From assembly GCF_002117005.1 (NCBI RefSeq), contig NZ_CP021023.1, positions 434,001-498,000 of the forward strand: DNA of 64,000 nt. Direction: 5' to 3'. Below, in pieces: positions 33,856-42,880 of this stretch (its first letter is position 1; each line of letters starts with the position of its first letter). Source of the stretch: Sedimentisphaera salicampi. GTDB taxonomy: Bacteria; Planctomycetota; Phycisphaerae; Sedimentisphaerales; Sedimentisphaeraceae. A model generated the notes under the pieces. It did no database searches. It was not told where the DNA came from and saw nothing but the letters and a program-made list of their open reading frames with translations. The translations under genes were made by a program, and so were the position numbers.

Positions 33856-35085
33856 ATGCAGAAAACACCAAAATCACTGCGGCTTCACATAGGAATCTTC
33901 GGCAAAAGAAACGCCGGCAAGAGCTCAATCCTCAATTCCCTCACCGGCCAATCCTCCTCAATCGTGTCGAGCTATGCAGGCACAACCACAGACCCTGTGG
34001 AAAAACCGATGGAGCTTTTGCCTATTGGCCCTGTGCTTTTTATCGATACTGCTGGAATAGACGATATTGGAGCTCTCGGCGAAATGCGAATAGAGAGAAC
34101 GCGTCAAGTTATAAAACGCACTGATCTTGCTGTTATTGTTATCGAACCTGGAAATTTAACCGAATTTGAGCTCGACCTTATAAAAGAATTTGACCGCTTA
34201 AGCGTACCTTACATTCTTGCAGTAAATAAAACTGACTTAAAAAAACTGAAAGATTCTTCTTTAGAAACATTAAAGCAAAAGACTTCCAATATAGTTATCT
34301 GCTCAGCTGAAACTGGAGACGGCATAACAGAGCTTCGAAAAATGCTCATTAAAACCGCCCCGCCGGATTTTCTGGAGAGCCCTGCCATACTGAGCGATCT
34401 TGTAGGCCCGGGCGGGATAGCTGTTTTGGTTGTGCCGATCGATAAGGAAGCCCCTAAAGGCCGCCTTATAATGCCGCAAGTTCAAAGCATACGGGATCTG
34501 CTTGATGGAGACTCCTCGGCACTTGTCTGCAAAGACAGGGAGCTTATGAGTACCCTTGATAAGCTAAAGCATAAACCCGATCTGGTTGTAACCGATTCGC
34601 AGGCATTTCTCAAGGTGGCCGCAGATACCCCTTTGGATGTCCCAATGACAAGCTTCAGCATTCTTTTTGCCCGCTTTAAGGGTGATCTCGTAGAAATGAC
34701 CAAAGGGGCTATGGTTATAGAAAACCTTGAACCTACAGACAAGATTATGATCTGCGAGTCTTGCACGCACCACCCAATTACTGACGATATAGGAACAGTA
34801 AAAATCCCTCGCTGGCTGCACCAGTTTGTGGGCGGAAAGCTGCAAATAGACCACTGGCGCGGGCACGACTGGCCTGAGAATCTCGAAGAGTACAAGCTCA
34901 TTATCCATTGCGGGGGATGTATGTGGAACAAGAGAGAAATGCTTTCGCGGATAATGACCGCCAGAGAGGCAGGTGTGCCAATAACAAATTACGGCTTAAC
35001 TATCGCCTATACTCTTGGAATATTTGAAAGGTCTTTGAAACCGTTCCCTGCTGCATGGGAGGTTTACAATAAATACAAAACTTGA
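33856..35085 (+). CDS. hydF: [FeFe]-hydrogenase H-cluster maturation GTPase HydF
   Basis: The scaffold GTPase that carries the di-iron subcluster to apo-hydrogenase. At 409 residues it has an N-terminal GTPase: GIFGKRNAGKSSILNSL (P-loop), TTTDPVEK, DTAGIDD and NKTD. A dimerisation domain and a C-terminal iron-sulfur domain follow, with CTHH and HCGGC fitting the CxH...HCxxC cluster motif of HydF. HydE, HydG and the hydrogenase itself are not in the window. It has its own promoter, and the next gene has a separate ribosome-binding site 15 bp later. Confidence 0.93.
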   Translation: MQKTPKSLRLHIGIFGKRNAGKSSILNSLTGQSSSIVSSYAGTTTDPVEKPMELLPIGPVLFIDTAGIDDIGALGEMRIERTRQVIKRTDLAVIVIEPGNLTEFELDLIKEFDRLSVPYILAVNKTDLKKLKDSSLETLKQKTSNIVICSAETGDGITELRKMLIKTAPPDFLESPAILSDLVGPGGIAVLVVPIDKEAPKGRLIMPQVQSIRDLLDGDSSALVCKDRELMSTLDKLKHKPDLVVTDSQAFLKVAADTPLDVPMTSFSILFARFKGDLVEMTKGAMVIENLEPTDKIMICESCTHHPITDDIGTVKIPRWLHQFVGGKLQIDHWRGHDWPENLEEYKLIIHCGGCMWNKREMLSRIMTAREAGVPITNYGLTIAYTLGIFERSLKPFPAAWEVYNKYKT

Positions 35086-35099
35086 TTCAGGAGGAAAAA

Positions 35100-35852
35100 A
35101 TGAAATTTCATTTCCTTTGTTTGCTTCTCATTATGAGCCTTGCTGCGGCTGAACCCCCTTACAACGCACATTACAAAAGTTCTAACGGCGATCTTACTTT
35201 AATAATGAATATAGAAGGCTGGCCGCCCGTTGTAGGGGAAAAAATCAAAATTATTGTTAAAGCCATTTCCATGCCCCCCGCTGTTGATGATAAGGAGGAT
35301 TTGAAGTTTTATTCCTCAAGGCTCAACCGTTTTCTTGACAAATCCTTCGATAATGCCAAACACATTACCCTGCATTCTATAGAACGTGCTGAGAATGAGT
35401 TTGCAGTTAAGGCGGATATAAGGCTTGAAGGCAGATCCCTTTCAAGAATACTGCTAAAAGAAGGGCTTGCAGTAAAGAAACTTAAGCCTGAAAAGGAAGT
35501 TGAAAGCAGGCAAAAAGATTCTAAGCCGGAAGGGAACCGCCCTTCCCAAAAAACAAACATTGAAAAAGAGCACAATACCAGCAGGGAGACGGAGATAAAT
35601 AAGGACACAGCAAAGACTTATGGTAAGGATAAACGTACCGAGAAGAAAGCTGGTTGTTATAAGTTTTGCGCGTCCAAAAACAGCCAGACATTTCACAAAA
35701 CAGACTGCTTTTTCGTAGAAAGAATTTTAGAGAAAAATCTTGTTTATTTCAGCTCCTACAAAGAGGCCGCTGATTCAGGAAGAGAGCCCTGCCAATCCTG
35801 TAAGCCCCAGCCAAGGGAGCAGAAAAATGAAGAAACCGCAAAAAACAAATAA
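35100..35852 (+). CDS. secreted SNase-like protein with C-terminal Ada-like zinc-binding domain
   Basis: A 250-residue exported protein; the AGGAGG ribosome-binding site is followed by ATG at 35100 and MKFHFLCLLLIMSLAAAEPP is the signal. Residues ~20-125 resemble a staphylococcal-nuclease OB-fold or related domain (GEKIKIIVKAISMPP, GRSLSRILLKEGLAVKK). A low-complexity Lys/Glu linker (~130-180) leads to a Cys/His module, SKNSQTFHKTDC ... CQSCKP, like the Ada metal-binding domain found on thermonuclease-family proteins. The usual SNase catalytic Arg and Glu are not evident by eye, so nuclease activity is uncertain. It directly follows hydF. Confidence 0.6.
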   Translation: MKFHFLCLLLIMSLAAAEPPYNAHYKSSNGDLTLIMNIEGWPPVVGEKIKIIVKAISMPPAVDDKEDLKFYSSRLNRFLDKSFDNAKHITLHSIERAENEFAVKADIRLEGRSLSRILLKEGLAVKKLKPEKEVESRQKDSKPEGNRPSQKTNIEKEHNTSRETEINKDTAKTYGKDKRTEKKAGCYKFCASKNSQTFHKTDCFFVERILEKNLVYFSSYKEAADSGREPCQSCKPQPREQKNEETAKNK

Positions 35853-35870
35853 AGGCGGGAAATTTTTAGT

Positions 35871-35898
35871 TTGAAAAATTTAACCTTGCCATTAGAAT
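35871..35898 (+). promoter_or_regulatory. putative promoter for citrate synthase
   Basis: TTGAAA at 35871-35876 and TAGAAT at 35893-35898, spacer 16 bases, giving a leader of about 155 bases. A 7-bp inverted repeat (AACCTTG/CAAGGTT) overlaps the -10 region and could be an operator. Confidence 0.45.
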
Positions 35899-36059
35899 AT
35901 CCAAGGTTTAAATATGCGCTTTTACTTAGAATAAGCGGTTGCTTTTCTCTAAGCAGGCTTTCCGCGGGGAATTAGTGCAAACATTTTTTGTTTGAAAGAC
36001 TGAAGATGGCAGTACTGCGCATATTTCCTTAAAAATATTAAGCATTTAGCGAGGTAAGA

Positions 36060-37412
36060 ATGGATTATGAATTTGAAAAACAGTTCCTTGAAAAGAATGC
36101 GAAATACGCAAAGTCTGCAAACAAGATAGACCTCAGGCATTACGAAAACTACAATGTAAAGCGGGGTCTGCGTAATTCCGACGGCACAGGTGTTTTAGTC
36201 GGACTTACCGAGATAGGCGATGTACATGGCTATATCGTTGACGAGAAGGAAAAAGTTCCAGTAGAGGGTTCATTGAAGTATCGCGGGATAGACCTTCTCG
36301 ACCTTTGCAATGGCTTCCTGAAAGAGAAAAGATTCGGATTTGAAGAAACCGTTTACCTCCTGCTTTTCGGTAAACTGCCAGACAAGGAGAATCTCAGTAA
36401 TTTTAAGCAGCTTATGGCCTCATACAGGGATCTGCCGAGCGAGTACAAAGAGATAAGTATGAAGGCCCCGAGCCGCAATATTATGAATAAACTGGCTCGA
36501 AGTGTGCTTTTTGCTTATTCATACGATAGAAATCCCGAAGGCAGAACATTAAAAACGATACTTCGCCAATGTATTGAGCTTGTGGCGAAATTCCCTGTAA
36601 TGATTGCATACGGCTATCAGGCCAAAATTCATAATTTTGATAATCAGAGCCTCGTTATTCACCGCCCGGACGAAAATATGGGTACTGCGGAAAATTTCCT
36701 AAGGCTAATAAGGCCTGACGGAGCTTTCTCTGAGGTAGAAGCTGAGATCCTCGATCTGGCTCTAGTAGTACACGCAGAACACGGCGGCGGAAACAACTCT
36801 TCTTTCACCACTCATGTGGTTATGAGTTCTGATACCGATATTTATTCGGCAATTGCAGCAGCAATCGGTTCGCTGAAGGGGCTCAAGCACGGCGGCGCAA
36901 ATATCCGTGTGATTGAGATGATGGAAGATATTTCAAGAAACGTAAGCAACTGGACGGATGAAAAAGAAATTGAGGAATATCTCGCACGCATAATACGCAA
37001 GCAGGCATTCGACAGAACCGGCCTTGTTTACGGTATGGGACATGCAGTATATACCAAATCCGACCCAAGAGCTGAAATCTTCAAGAAAAAAGTCGAAGAG
37101 CTCGTTTCGGAAAAGGGTTATGAAAGAGAATTCGAGCTTTACAAAAATGTTGAAAAGCTCACCCCTCAGGTCTTTGCAGACGTGAAGAAGAGCGACAAAG
37201 TAATAAGTGCGAATGTAGATTTCTATTCCGGCTTCGTTTACAAGATCCTCGGAATTCCGACAGATCTTTACACGCCGATGTTTGCAATGGCCAGAATCGC
37301 CGGCTGGAGCGCTCACGCTCTTGAAGAAATAGCAAGCGGCGGAAGAATTATAAGGCCTGCATACAAGAGTGTAGCGAAAAGGAAGCCGTACATACCTTTG
37401 GATGAACGTTGA
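36060..37412 (+). CDS. citrate synthase
   Basis: Condenses acetyl-CoA with oxaloacetate. The 450-residue protein shows GSLKYRGIDLLDLC, HGGGNNSSFTTHVVMSS, GLKHGGANIRVIEM with the first catalytic His, VYGMGHAVYTKSDPRA with the second, and NVDFYSGFVYKILG with the catalytic Asp. The N-terminal extension and sequence resemble the longer type found in anaerobes and some planctomycetes. A good GAGGTAAG ribosome-binding site precedes the ATG, and a strong hairpin terminator follows. Confidence 0.94.
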   Translation: MDYEFEKQFLEKNAKYAKSANKIDLRHYENYNVKRGLRNSDGTGVLVGLTEIGDVHGYIVDEKEKVPVEGSLKYRGIDLLDLCNGFLKEKRFGFEETVYLLLFGKLPDKENLSNFKQLMASYRDLPSEYKEISMKAPSRNIMNKLARSVLFAYSYDRNPEGRTLKTILRQCIELVAKFPVMIAYGYQAKIHNFDNQSLVIHRPDENMGTAENFLRLIRPDGAFSEVEAEILDLALVVHAEHGGGNNSSFTTHVVMSSDTDIYSAIAAAIGSLKGLKHGGANIRVIEMMEDISRNVSNWTDEKEIEEYLARIIRKQAFDRTGLVYGMGHAVYTKSDPRAEIFKKKVEELVSEKGYEREFELYKNVEKLTPQVFADVKKSDKVISANVDFYSGFVYKILGIPTDLYTPMFAMARIAGWSAHALEEIASGGRIIRPAYKSVAKRKPYIPLDER

Positions 37413-37436
37413 AATAATTGCGGCATAATTAATACC

Positions 37437-37477
37437 ACAGGGCAGAATGCAATTATTGCGCTGCCCTGTTTATTTTC
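37437..37477 (+). terminator. Rho-independent terminator after citrate synthase
   Basis: Arms ACAGGGCAG (37437-37445) and CTGCCCTGT (37461-37469) pair perfectly around a loop that can form an inner GCAAT/ATTGC stem. TTTATTTTCTT follows. Confidence 0.85.
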
Positions 37478-37505
37478 TTGGATTTTAATTATGTAAGGAG
37501 TTTGA

Positions 37506-38459
37506 TTGGATTTCCACCTCATATTAGCTCTTCTTGCAAATATTGCCGGTGTTTATATGCTCTGCAAAGGTGCGGATATGCTCGTTGAGAGTTCTGTTTC
37601 TCTTGCAAAGAAGGCTGGAGTAAGCACATTTGTAGTTGGTCTTACGGTAGTTTCCATAGGCACGAGCGCTCCTGAAGTTGCCTCAAGTACAGCGGCAGCC
37701 GTTAAAGGGGCTGGTTCTGCGGCTTTAGGTAACATCTTCGGTTCAAATATTGCCAATATTGCTTTGATAGGCGGCATAAGCTCGCTCATAAGGCCTATGA
37801 CAGTTAGCCGGCGTGTAAGCAGGATTGAAATGCCTGCGATGAATATTATTGTATTACTAATGCTGGCATTCCTCTGGAACTGCTATATCAGCAGAATCGA
37901 AGGGCTTTTTATGCTTTCAGCTTTTATAATTCTGCTGTATCTTGTAGTATATGAGGCCCACAAGGGAAGAAAAATCGCAGCTTTAGAGCCTGTTCCCAAA
38001 ACTCAGATGCCTCTTCGAAAAAGCATCATCATTCTCGCAGCAGGGCTCGTTTTTTTGATTGGCGGCGCAAAGCTTGCGCTGGAAGGGGCTGTGTATATCG
38101 GCAGAGCTATAGGCATAAGCGAGGCTGTAATAGGGTTGATAGTTCTTGCGATAGGGACGAGCCTGCCCGAATTGATTACGTGCGTAACAGCTGCTCTGAA
38201 GGGGCATGAAAATATCTCTGTAGGTAATTTGATAGGCTCAAATATATTCAATGCCCTCCTAGTTACAGGTGTGGCATCTTCTGTGAGCCCTTTCAGCTTT
38301 GAAGCAAGGCTCAAAGGGGCAGACTACCTTCTCGTGCTTGCAACGGGCATAATATTCCAGATCTTTGCAGTTCGAGGAGGAAAAATATCAAGGCCTAACG
38401 GCGCCTTTCTTCTGCTAGTATATATCGCTTATACAGCCTACTGCTTCATTCACGGATAA
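37506..38459 (+). CDS. calcium/sodium antiporter of the CaCA family
   Basis: A 317-residue inner-membrane antiporter with two repeated halves of about five transmembrane helices each. The alpha-repeats are VSIGTSAPEVASSTAAAVK with GNIFGSNIANIALIGG, and LAIGTSLPELITCVTAALK with GNLIGSNIFNALLVTG. These hold the acidic and polar ion ligands known for this YrbG/NCX-like family. The start is TTG at 37506 with AAGGAG 5 bases upstream. The stop abuts the convergent DksA-like gene with no gap. Confidence 0.9.
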   Translation: MDFHLILALLANIAGVYMLCKGADMLVESSVSLAKKAGVSTFVVGLTVVSIGTSAPEVASSTAAAVKGAGSAALGNIFGSNIANIALIGGISSLIRPMTVSRRVSRIEMPAMNIIVLLMLAFLWNCYISRIEGLFMLSAFIILLYLVVYEAHKGRKIAALEPVPKTQMPLRKSIIILAAGLVFLIGGAKLALEGAVYIGRAIGISEAVIGLIVLAIGTSLPELITCVTAALKGHENISVGNLIGSNIFNALLVTGVASSVSPFSFEARLKGADYLLVLATGIIFQIFAVRGGKISRPNGAFLLLVYIAYTAYCFIHG

Positions 38460-38918
38460 TCAGGCGAGATACTGCTTATAGTCTTCAAGATTAACTTCTT
38501 GACCTTCACGTACGAGATTTTTTTCAAGCAGCCTCGCATATGCAATACAATATCTTGCCCATGGCTTTGCCTCGAGCCGCTTTTTGTTAATAGCTTCGCC
38601 AGTAGCTTCGCAGAGACCGTATGTGCCTTTGTCAAACTTCTGTAAGGCGTGCGTGATTTCCGAAAGAGTTTCACGTTCACTTTTCATCAAATTCAGAGCA
38701 AAGTCCTGAGAATAATTATCACTTCCCAAATCAGCCATATGTATCGGCATACTTGAGAGGTCTCCGTTAGACTCGCCCAACGTGTTCTTGAGCGTGTCAT
38801 TCTCTATTTGAGTGAAATCACCAAGTATTTCCGCCCTTCTTTTAAGGAGGAGATATTTGAAATGATTCATTTCCTTATTCGTAAGGTGCTTAGATTTCTT
38901 TGATTTTTTTTGAGCCAT
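38460..38918 (-). CDS. DksA/TraR family regulator with incomplete zinc finger
   Basis: A 152-residue DksA-like protein that would bind RNA polymerase's secondary channel. It has an N-terminal coiled coil (KEMNHFKYLLLKRRAEILGD) and the DFALNLMKSERETLSEI region. In the zinc finger the motif is CEAT-(17 residues)-CIAY, so two of the four usual Cys are Thr and Tyr. This is nearly the CXXT-X17-CXXA form described for Pseudomonas DksA2, which works without structural zinc. The same may hold here. Confidence 0.82.
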   Translation of the reverse strand: MAQKKSKKSKHLTNKEMNHFKYLLLKRRAEILGDFTQIENDTLKNTLGESNGDLSSMPIHMADLGSDNYSQDFALNLMKSERETLSEITHALQKFDKGTYGLCEATGEAINKKRLEAKPWARYCIAYARLLEKNLVREGQEVNLEDYKQYLA

Positions 38919-39040
38919 ACTCTTGACAACCTTTATTGTTGTTTAAATATCGTTCTGAAAGCGTTTAGAATTTTAGAGAATAATATTTTATGTTCAACAG
39001 CAAATTGCTAATTATCAAAACATTTAAATTTTCTTAAAAA

Positions 39041-41149
39041 TTAGATGCCCCAGAAATCGGCTAAATAAATAAAGTCGATATAGTCCACAAAGCCGCTTTC
39101 ATCCAAATCTGTCTTCAGACAATCCTCTTCAGGAGTTTCAAGCCAGCAAGAGGCAAAAATCGATAAATCGCTCTCATTAACCGCACCGTCGCTGTTCAAA
39201 TCGGGAGTCAGCTCGTAAAAACCGAAATCTACTCCTGTTTTCGCCTCCCCTGCGTAAATATCAACGTAATTTTTATTAACATCTGATATTTGAACCAATC
39301 CCTCAGCAAGGCTATATGCGTTCACTCTTTTATAGTATTCGTAAGTGTTTTGGACGTTGTCATTTTCATCGTCCCCATCGTAAATATTTTGGGCAGTTGC
39401 TTTAATTATTTCCCTGAGCTGAGGGAAAGTAAGCTTAGTTCCGCGGAGATCTTCTGAAATCTGCTGGGCTATAACACTCACTCCCGCAAGGATCGGTGAA
39501 GCCTGAGAAGTACCGCTCATAGTTAAAATATTCCCGCTGTTTCCTGCCGCTGTAATCTTCGCTCCAGGAGCCATGAGGCAGGATATCTGATGATGCCTGA
39601 GGCTGAATGGAGTAATTCTGTCTGCATCGGTAGAAAATGCTGTCGCTCCGCCCGAGTAAGACATATAACCGATATCGTCATCAAAAACAGCTCCCACTGA
39701 CATTGTATTCAGATCAGAGGCAGGGTATGAACAGCCCTCGTCAGGAGCGTGGTCTATATAGCTGTTTCCAGCAGAGCAGAATGAAGCTACGCCCATTTCT
39801 GCTAAAGCAGAAAATTCATCATTCAGTCCGTAGCCCGCGGTGAAGCTGTCATTGTTTTCCCCATCTCCCAGCGATATATTAACGCTCGCTATATTATAGG
39901 CTGACGCATTATTCACAACCCACTGGAGTGCTTCTTCTACGTAACCAAAAGTGGCGTTGCCTTCATCATCGAATACTTTAAGGGCAATTATGTCCGCAAC
40001 CGGCGCGATTCCCGGATAGGTATCATCTTCGCCGGCAATTATGCTGGTAACGTGTGTCCCGTGCCCGTCGTAATCTGCAGCCGAGCTGTCATTTTCGGCA
40101 AAGTCATACTGATATACAATCCTGTCGGCCACGCCGTTATTGTCCAGATCAGGGCCGAAAAAACTGTGATCAACATCAATACCTGTATCTATAACAGCAA
40201 CTGCGTATCCTTGGCCGCTGTAGCCGTCGAAGTTGTAATCATTCCGAAAATCACTCATTCCAATCAAATCATTTGTTTCGATCATATCAGGCCTGATTTC
40301 GCTGTCTGTCTGACCCATTTTGAAAAGGGGTGCTTCAGAACCTTTGGTTGTGCAGTCTTCGGAAGGCAAAGGTGCTGCACCCATTTGCTGGGGCTGGAGC
40401 GGAGAGAGCTCATAAGGATAGGTTTGAAGCCATCCAGACTGCGAAATTGCAGATATTAAATGACTGCCTGCCTTGAGTTCTGTAAGGGTATAGTTTCCGC
40501 TTGAATCTGTAACATCGTTTGGCTCATTTGAGTCTAATGTTCCGTTGAAATTCGTGTCAGAATAAACTGTCCAGCCCTGCGGGCCAGTCTCGCCGGCATC
40601 TTTGCTGGCATTAAAATTAAAATCGGTGAATATATTGCCTGATATAGAGCTGTAACCGCCCTGTCCTACGCTGATTATCCGTTCGAAATAATTGTTGGTT
40701 TCATCGCTTTCCTGCACCTCATCGTAATAATCAATCTCCACAGAAATTGTATATGCCCCGGGCTGGAGGCTGCCCAGATATTTATCTGTGTAGAAACTGA
40801 AAGTTTCGCCGGAGAAAAAAGGCCATACGCTGAGATCGAAAATCCAGCTGTTAGTTTCAGGCCCTTCTAAAACAATCCGGACAGAGAAATCCCCTGCCAT
40901 AGAACTGCCTTCATTTTTTACGGCCATATTGTAGTACAAATCGGTCCCGCTGGTGTAGAAAGGATTGGAAGTATGGTTTTCGGAATCGGAAAGCTGCTGA
41001 TAGCCTACAGGAATCTCTTCAAGCCAGTTATCAGGAAGGTACGGGGCTAGATCAGAGGCTGCAGAGGCTGCGTAAGAAAATTCAGTTGATAAAACTCCCG
41101 AAGCAAAAAGTATAAGAAGGCATAAGCTTTTCATTGCTGAATTCGTCAT
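39041..41149 (-). CDS. secreted subtilisin-like serine protease with CARDB, SdrD-B-like and dockerin-like domains
   Basis: A 702-residue exported peptidase S8. The signal is SLCLLILFASGVLSTEFSYA. A CARDB-like sandwich (residues ~55-165) and an SdrD-B-like repeat (NIFTDFNFNASKDAGETG) precede the catalytic domain. The triad is visible: AVIDTGIDVDHSFF (Asp), DGHGTHVTSIIAG (His) and GTSQASPILAGV (Ser), with CSAGNS for the oxyanion site. The tail has two dockerin-like repeats, DLNSDGAVNESDLSIF and DLDESGFVDYIDFIYL, ending ADFWGI. GGGGGG lies 6 bases before the ATG. An IS5-like element is inserted 34 bp upstream of the start codon and may have cut off the native promoter. Confidence 0.87.
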   Translation of the reverse strand: MTNSAMKSLCLLILFASGVLSTEFSYAASAASDLAPYLPDNWLEEIPVGYQQLSDSENHTSNPFYTSGTDLYYNMAVKNEGSSMAGDFSVRIVLEGPETNSWIFDLSVWPFFSGETFSFYTDKYLGSLQPGAYTISVEIDYYDEVQESDETNNYFERIISVGQGGYSSISGNIFTDFNFNASKDAGETGPQGWTVYSDTNFNGTLDSNEPNDVTDSSGNYTLTELKAGSHLISAISQSGWLQTYPYELSPLQPQQMGAAPLPSEDCTTKGSEAPLFKMGQTDSEIRPDMIETNDLIGMSDFRNDYNFDGYSGQGYAVAVIDTGIDVDHSFFGPDLDNNGVADRIVYQYDFAENDSSAADYDGHGTHVTSIIAGEDDTYPGIAPVADIIALKVFDDEGNATFGYVEEALQWVVNNASAYNIASVNISLGDGENNDSFTAGYGLNDEFSALAEMGVASFCSAGNSYIDHAPDEGCSYPASDLNTMSVGAVFDDDIGYMSYSGGATAFSTDADRITPFSLRHHQISCLMAPGAKITAAGNSGNILTMSGTSQASPILAGVSVIAQQISEDLRGTKLTFPQLREIIKATAQNIYDGDDENDNVQNTYEYYKRVNAYSLAEGLVQISDVNKNYVDIYAGEAKTGVDFGFYELTPDLNSDGAVNESDLSIFASCWLETPEEDCLKTDLDESGFVDYIDFIYLADFWGI

Positions 41150-41177
41150 AGCGAACCCCCCTTTGAATTATAAAACC

Positions 41178-41183
41178 TATTTA
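41178..41183. repeat. flanking direct repeat TATTTA, left copy
   Basis: Probable target duplication of the IS5-like element; the matching copy is at 42716-42721. Confidence 0.7.
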
Positions 41184-42715
41184 GTCGTTCCTGAAAAATC
41201 AATGTTTTCGGAAAAATTCCCGAAATATATCAGATCAATTGAGTCTTTAACTTGTTTTTGATTCCCAAATTTCTATAAAATCCAACAATTTGAAGCGTAA
41301 AAATAAGGGCAAAAGTAAACTTCTTTAGAAGTTTACGCATATTGTACCCAAAAGCGCTGCCGAGAGCGTTCATTTTGTCCCCTTCTACACCTTTCAAGAA
41401 GTTTCTTGCCAACCTGTTGTCTTCTTTGAGATGGCCTATCGTTGGTTCTATGCTTGATCTTCTTTTAAGCCACCTCTTGATACTTCGTTTCTTCTTTCGC
41501 CAGCCCCTTTCTACAATCTCAACATTCCCAATATCCTCACAGCCGTGTTTCTTATAACCTCCATCAACATAAACATCTCCAAGCTTCTTACGCCCGATAA
41601 ATTTCATTGTCTGCCTCAGGTTAGCTTGCAGGGTATGGCCATCATAAGGGTTGCCTTCAAAACCCAACGCTCCTACAATGAAATTATTCTTGGCAGTAGT
41701 TACAATTCCAACCTTATTGCCAAACTCATATTTTTTGTGGCTCTTACCTTTCGCAATGCAGCAGACGTGAGGCTCATGAATGCTGTAGAGCTTATTCTTG
41801 CTTTTCTTTGTCTGGGCTAAAAGCTTCTTTGCGGCCTGAAGCAATGTATCAAAAATCATTCTTAACTGATTATTGTCTGCTATATTCCGCTCAATTTCCT
41901 TCGTAATCCGCCGCAGGTAGTTCCTCAATTTCTTCACTTCCTTTTTTGCTTCCTTGAACTTCCTTGCACGTCGATACCTACCCTGCATCACATATGCCCT
42001 TTTCCCAACCCTTTCATAGCTCTGGCGAAGATGGATTTGGGTGGCTTTTGCAAGAGCTACAAGTTTACTGCGAAGTCTGTGGCAGAGTTTTGCATCGGTC
42101 GGATAAGTGATGTTCTTCTGCTGAACGGTTGTATCTGCAACAAGCTTGTTGAAATCGCTCTTCTTGATAACCTTGAGTTTCAAGCCTGCCTTAATAGTTT
42201 CAGCAAGCAGCTCTTCAAGACCATCAGATTTTACCTTATTACGCCATTTAGTCATACTAGTAGGATCTATGGGAGGCTCATGCTGAAAGTATCTCTCACC
42301 GCAGAAATACTGCCAGTAAGGGTTCTCAATCCAGCCGGCAACGACTGCTTCATCGCTGAGATTGAAAGTGTATTTGAGGTATTGAAGGCCGACCATCAGG
42401 CGAATCGGCTTGGCTGGCCTGCCTAAATCAGGACTGTATAAAGTACCAAACTTTTCCTCAAAGCGAGACCAGTTGACAGCTTCTGAAAGTTGTACTAAAG
42501 AATGATCAGGATTTACAAGAGGTTTTAATGGCTGCTGAAAGAGTAAGCCTGCTTTATTGTTTTTTGCCTTCATTATTTTGTCCCAATATTGCAAGGTTTT
42601 GATAGATGTTAGATAAACACTTGCAATATTATACCATATCCTGAAAGCTTTTCAATCATATAAACCATTATTACAAAAGAATTTAAGGAAATTTGCAGAC
42701 TTTTTCAGGGACGAC
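41184..42715 (-). mobile_element. IS5-family-like insertion sequence with short inverted repeats and a 6-bp flanking repeat
   Basis: A 1532-bp element carrying one DDE transposase. The ends are inverted repeats GTCGTTCCTGAAAAAT (41184-41199) and, read inwards, GTCGTCCCTGAAAAAG (42700-42715), with two differences. Direct repeats TATTTA flank the ends (41178-41183 and 42716-42721) and are probably the target duplication. IS5-family members make duplications of various lengths, so the exact subgroup is open; IS1182 is an alternative assignment. Confidence 0.82.
41230..42573 (-). CDS. IS5-family-like DDE transposase
   Basis: A 447-residue transposase with an N-terminal DUF772-like region (RPAKPIRLMVGLQYLKYTF, WQYFCGERYFQHEPP), VADTTVQQKNITYPTD (first Asp), DVYVDGGYKKHG (second Asp) and RSSIEPTIGHLKEDNRL (Glu). 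The reading frame is uninterrupted. ATG at 42573 follows GGGA; a TTG at 42594 is a less likely start. Confidence 0.9.
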   Translation of the reverse strand: MKAKNNKAGLLFQQPLKPLVNPDHSLVQLSEAVNWSRFEEKFGTLYSPDLGRPAKPIRLMVGLQYLKYTFNLSDEAVVAGWIENPYWQYFCGERYFQHEPPIDPTSMTKWRNKVKSDGLEELLAETIKAGLKLKVIKKSDFNKLVADTTVQQKNITYPTDAKLCHRLRSKLVALAKATQIHLRQSYERVGKRAYVMQGRYRRARKFKEAKKEVKKLRNYLRRITKEIERNIADNNQLRMIFDTLLQAAKKLLAQTKKSKNKLYSIHEPHVCCIAKGKSHKKYEFGNKVGIVTTAKNNFIVGALGFEGNPYDGHTLQANLRQTMKFIGRKKLGDVYVDGGYKKHGCEDIGNVEIVERGWRKKKRSIKRWLKRRSSIEPTIGHLKEDNRLARNFLKGVEGDKMNALGSAFGYNMRKLLKKFTFALIFTLQIVGFYRNLGIKNKLKTQLI

Positions 42716-42721
42716 TATTTA
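42716..42721. repeat. flanking direct repeat TATTTA, right copy
   Basis: Probable target duplication of the IS5-like element; the matching copy is at 41178-41183. Confidence 0.7.
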
Positions 42722-42880
42722 AGGTCGATTTATATATCTTGAAGATTTACTTAATATTTTTTAACAATTGAACATAGTATTTTTGGCAAATTAATCATTA
42801 CGCTCAATCTTGTTAATTTACTGCCACTGAAAGATTTTGTTCTTTGATGTTAAAAAACTAGTAAAATAAAAGGGTCTGTT

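Noticed and set aside
39532-40459. Plus-strand open frames within the S8 protease gene
   Set aside because: They are antisense to a well-supported protein and show no motifs or ribosome-binding sites.
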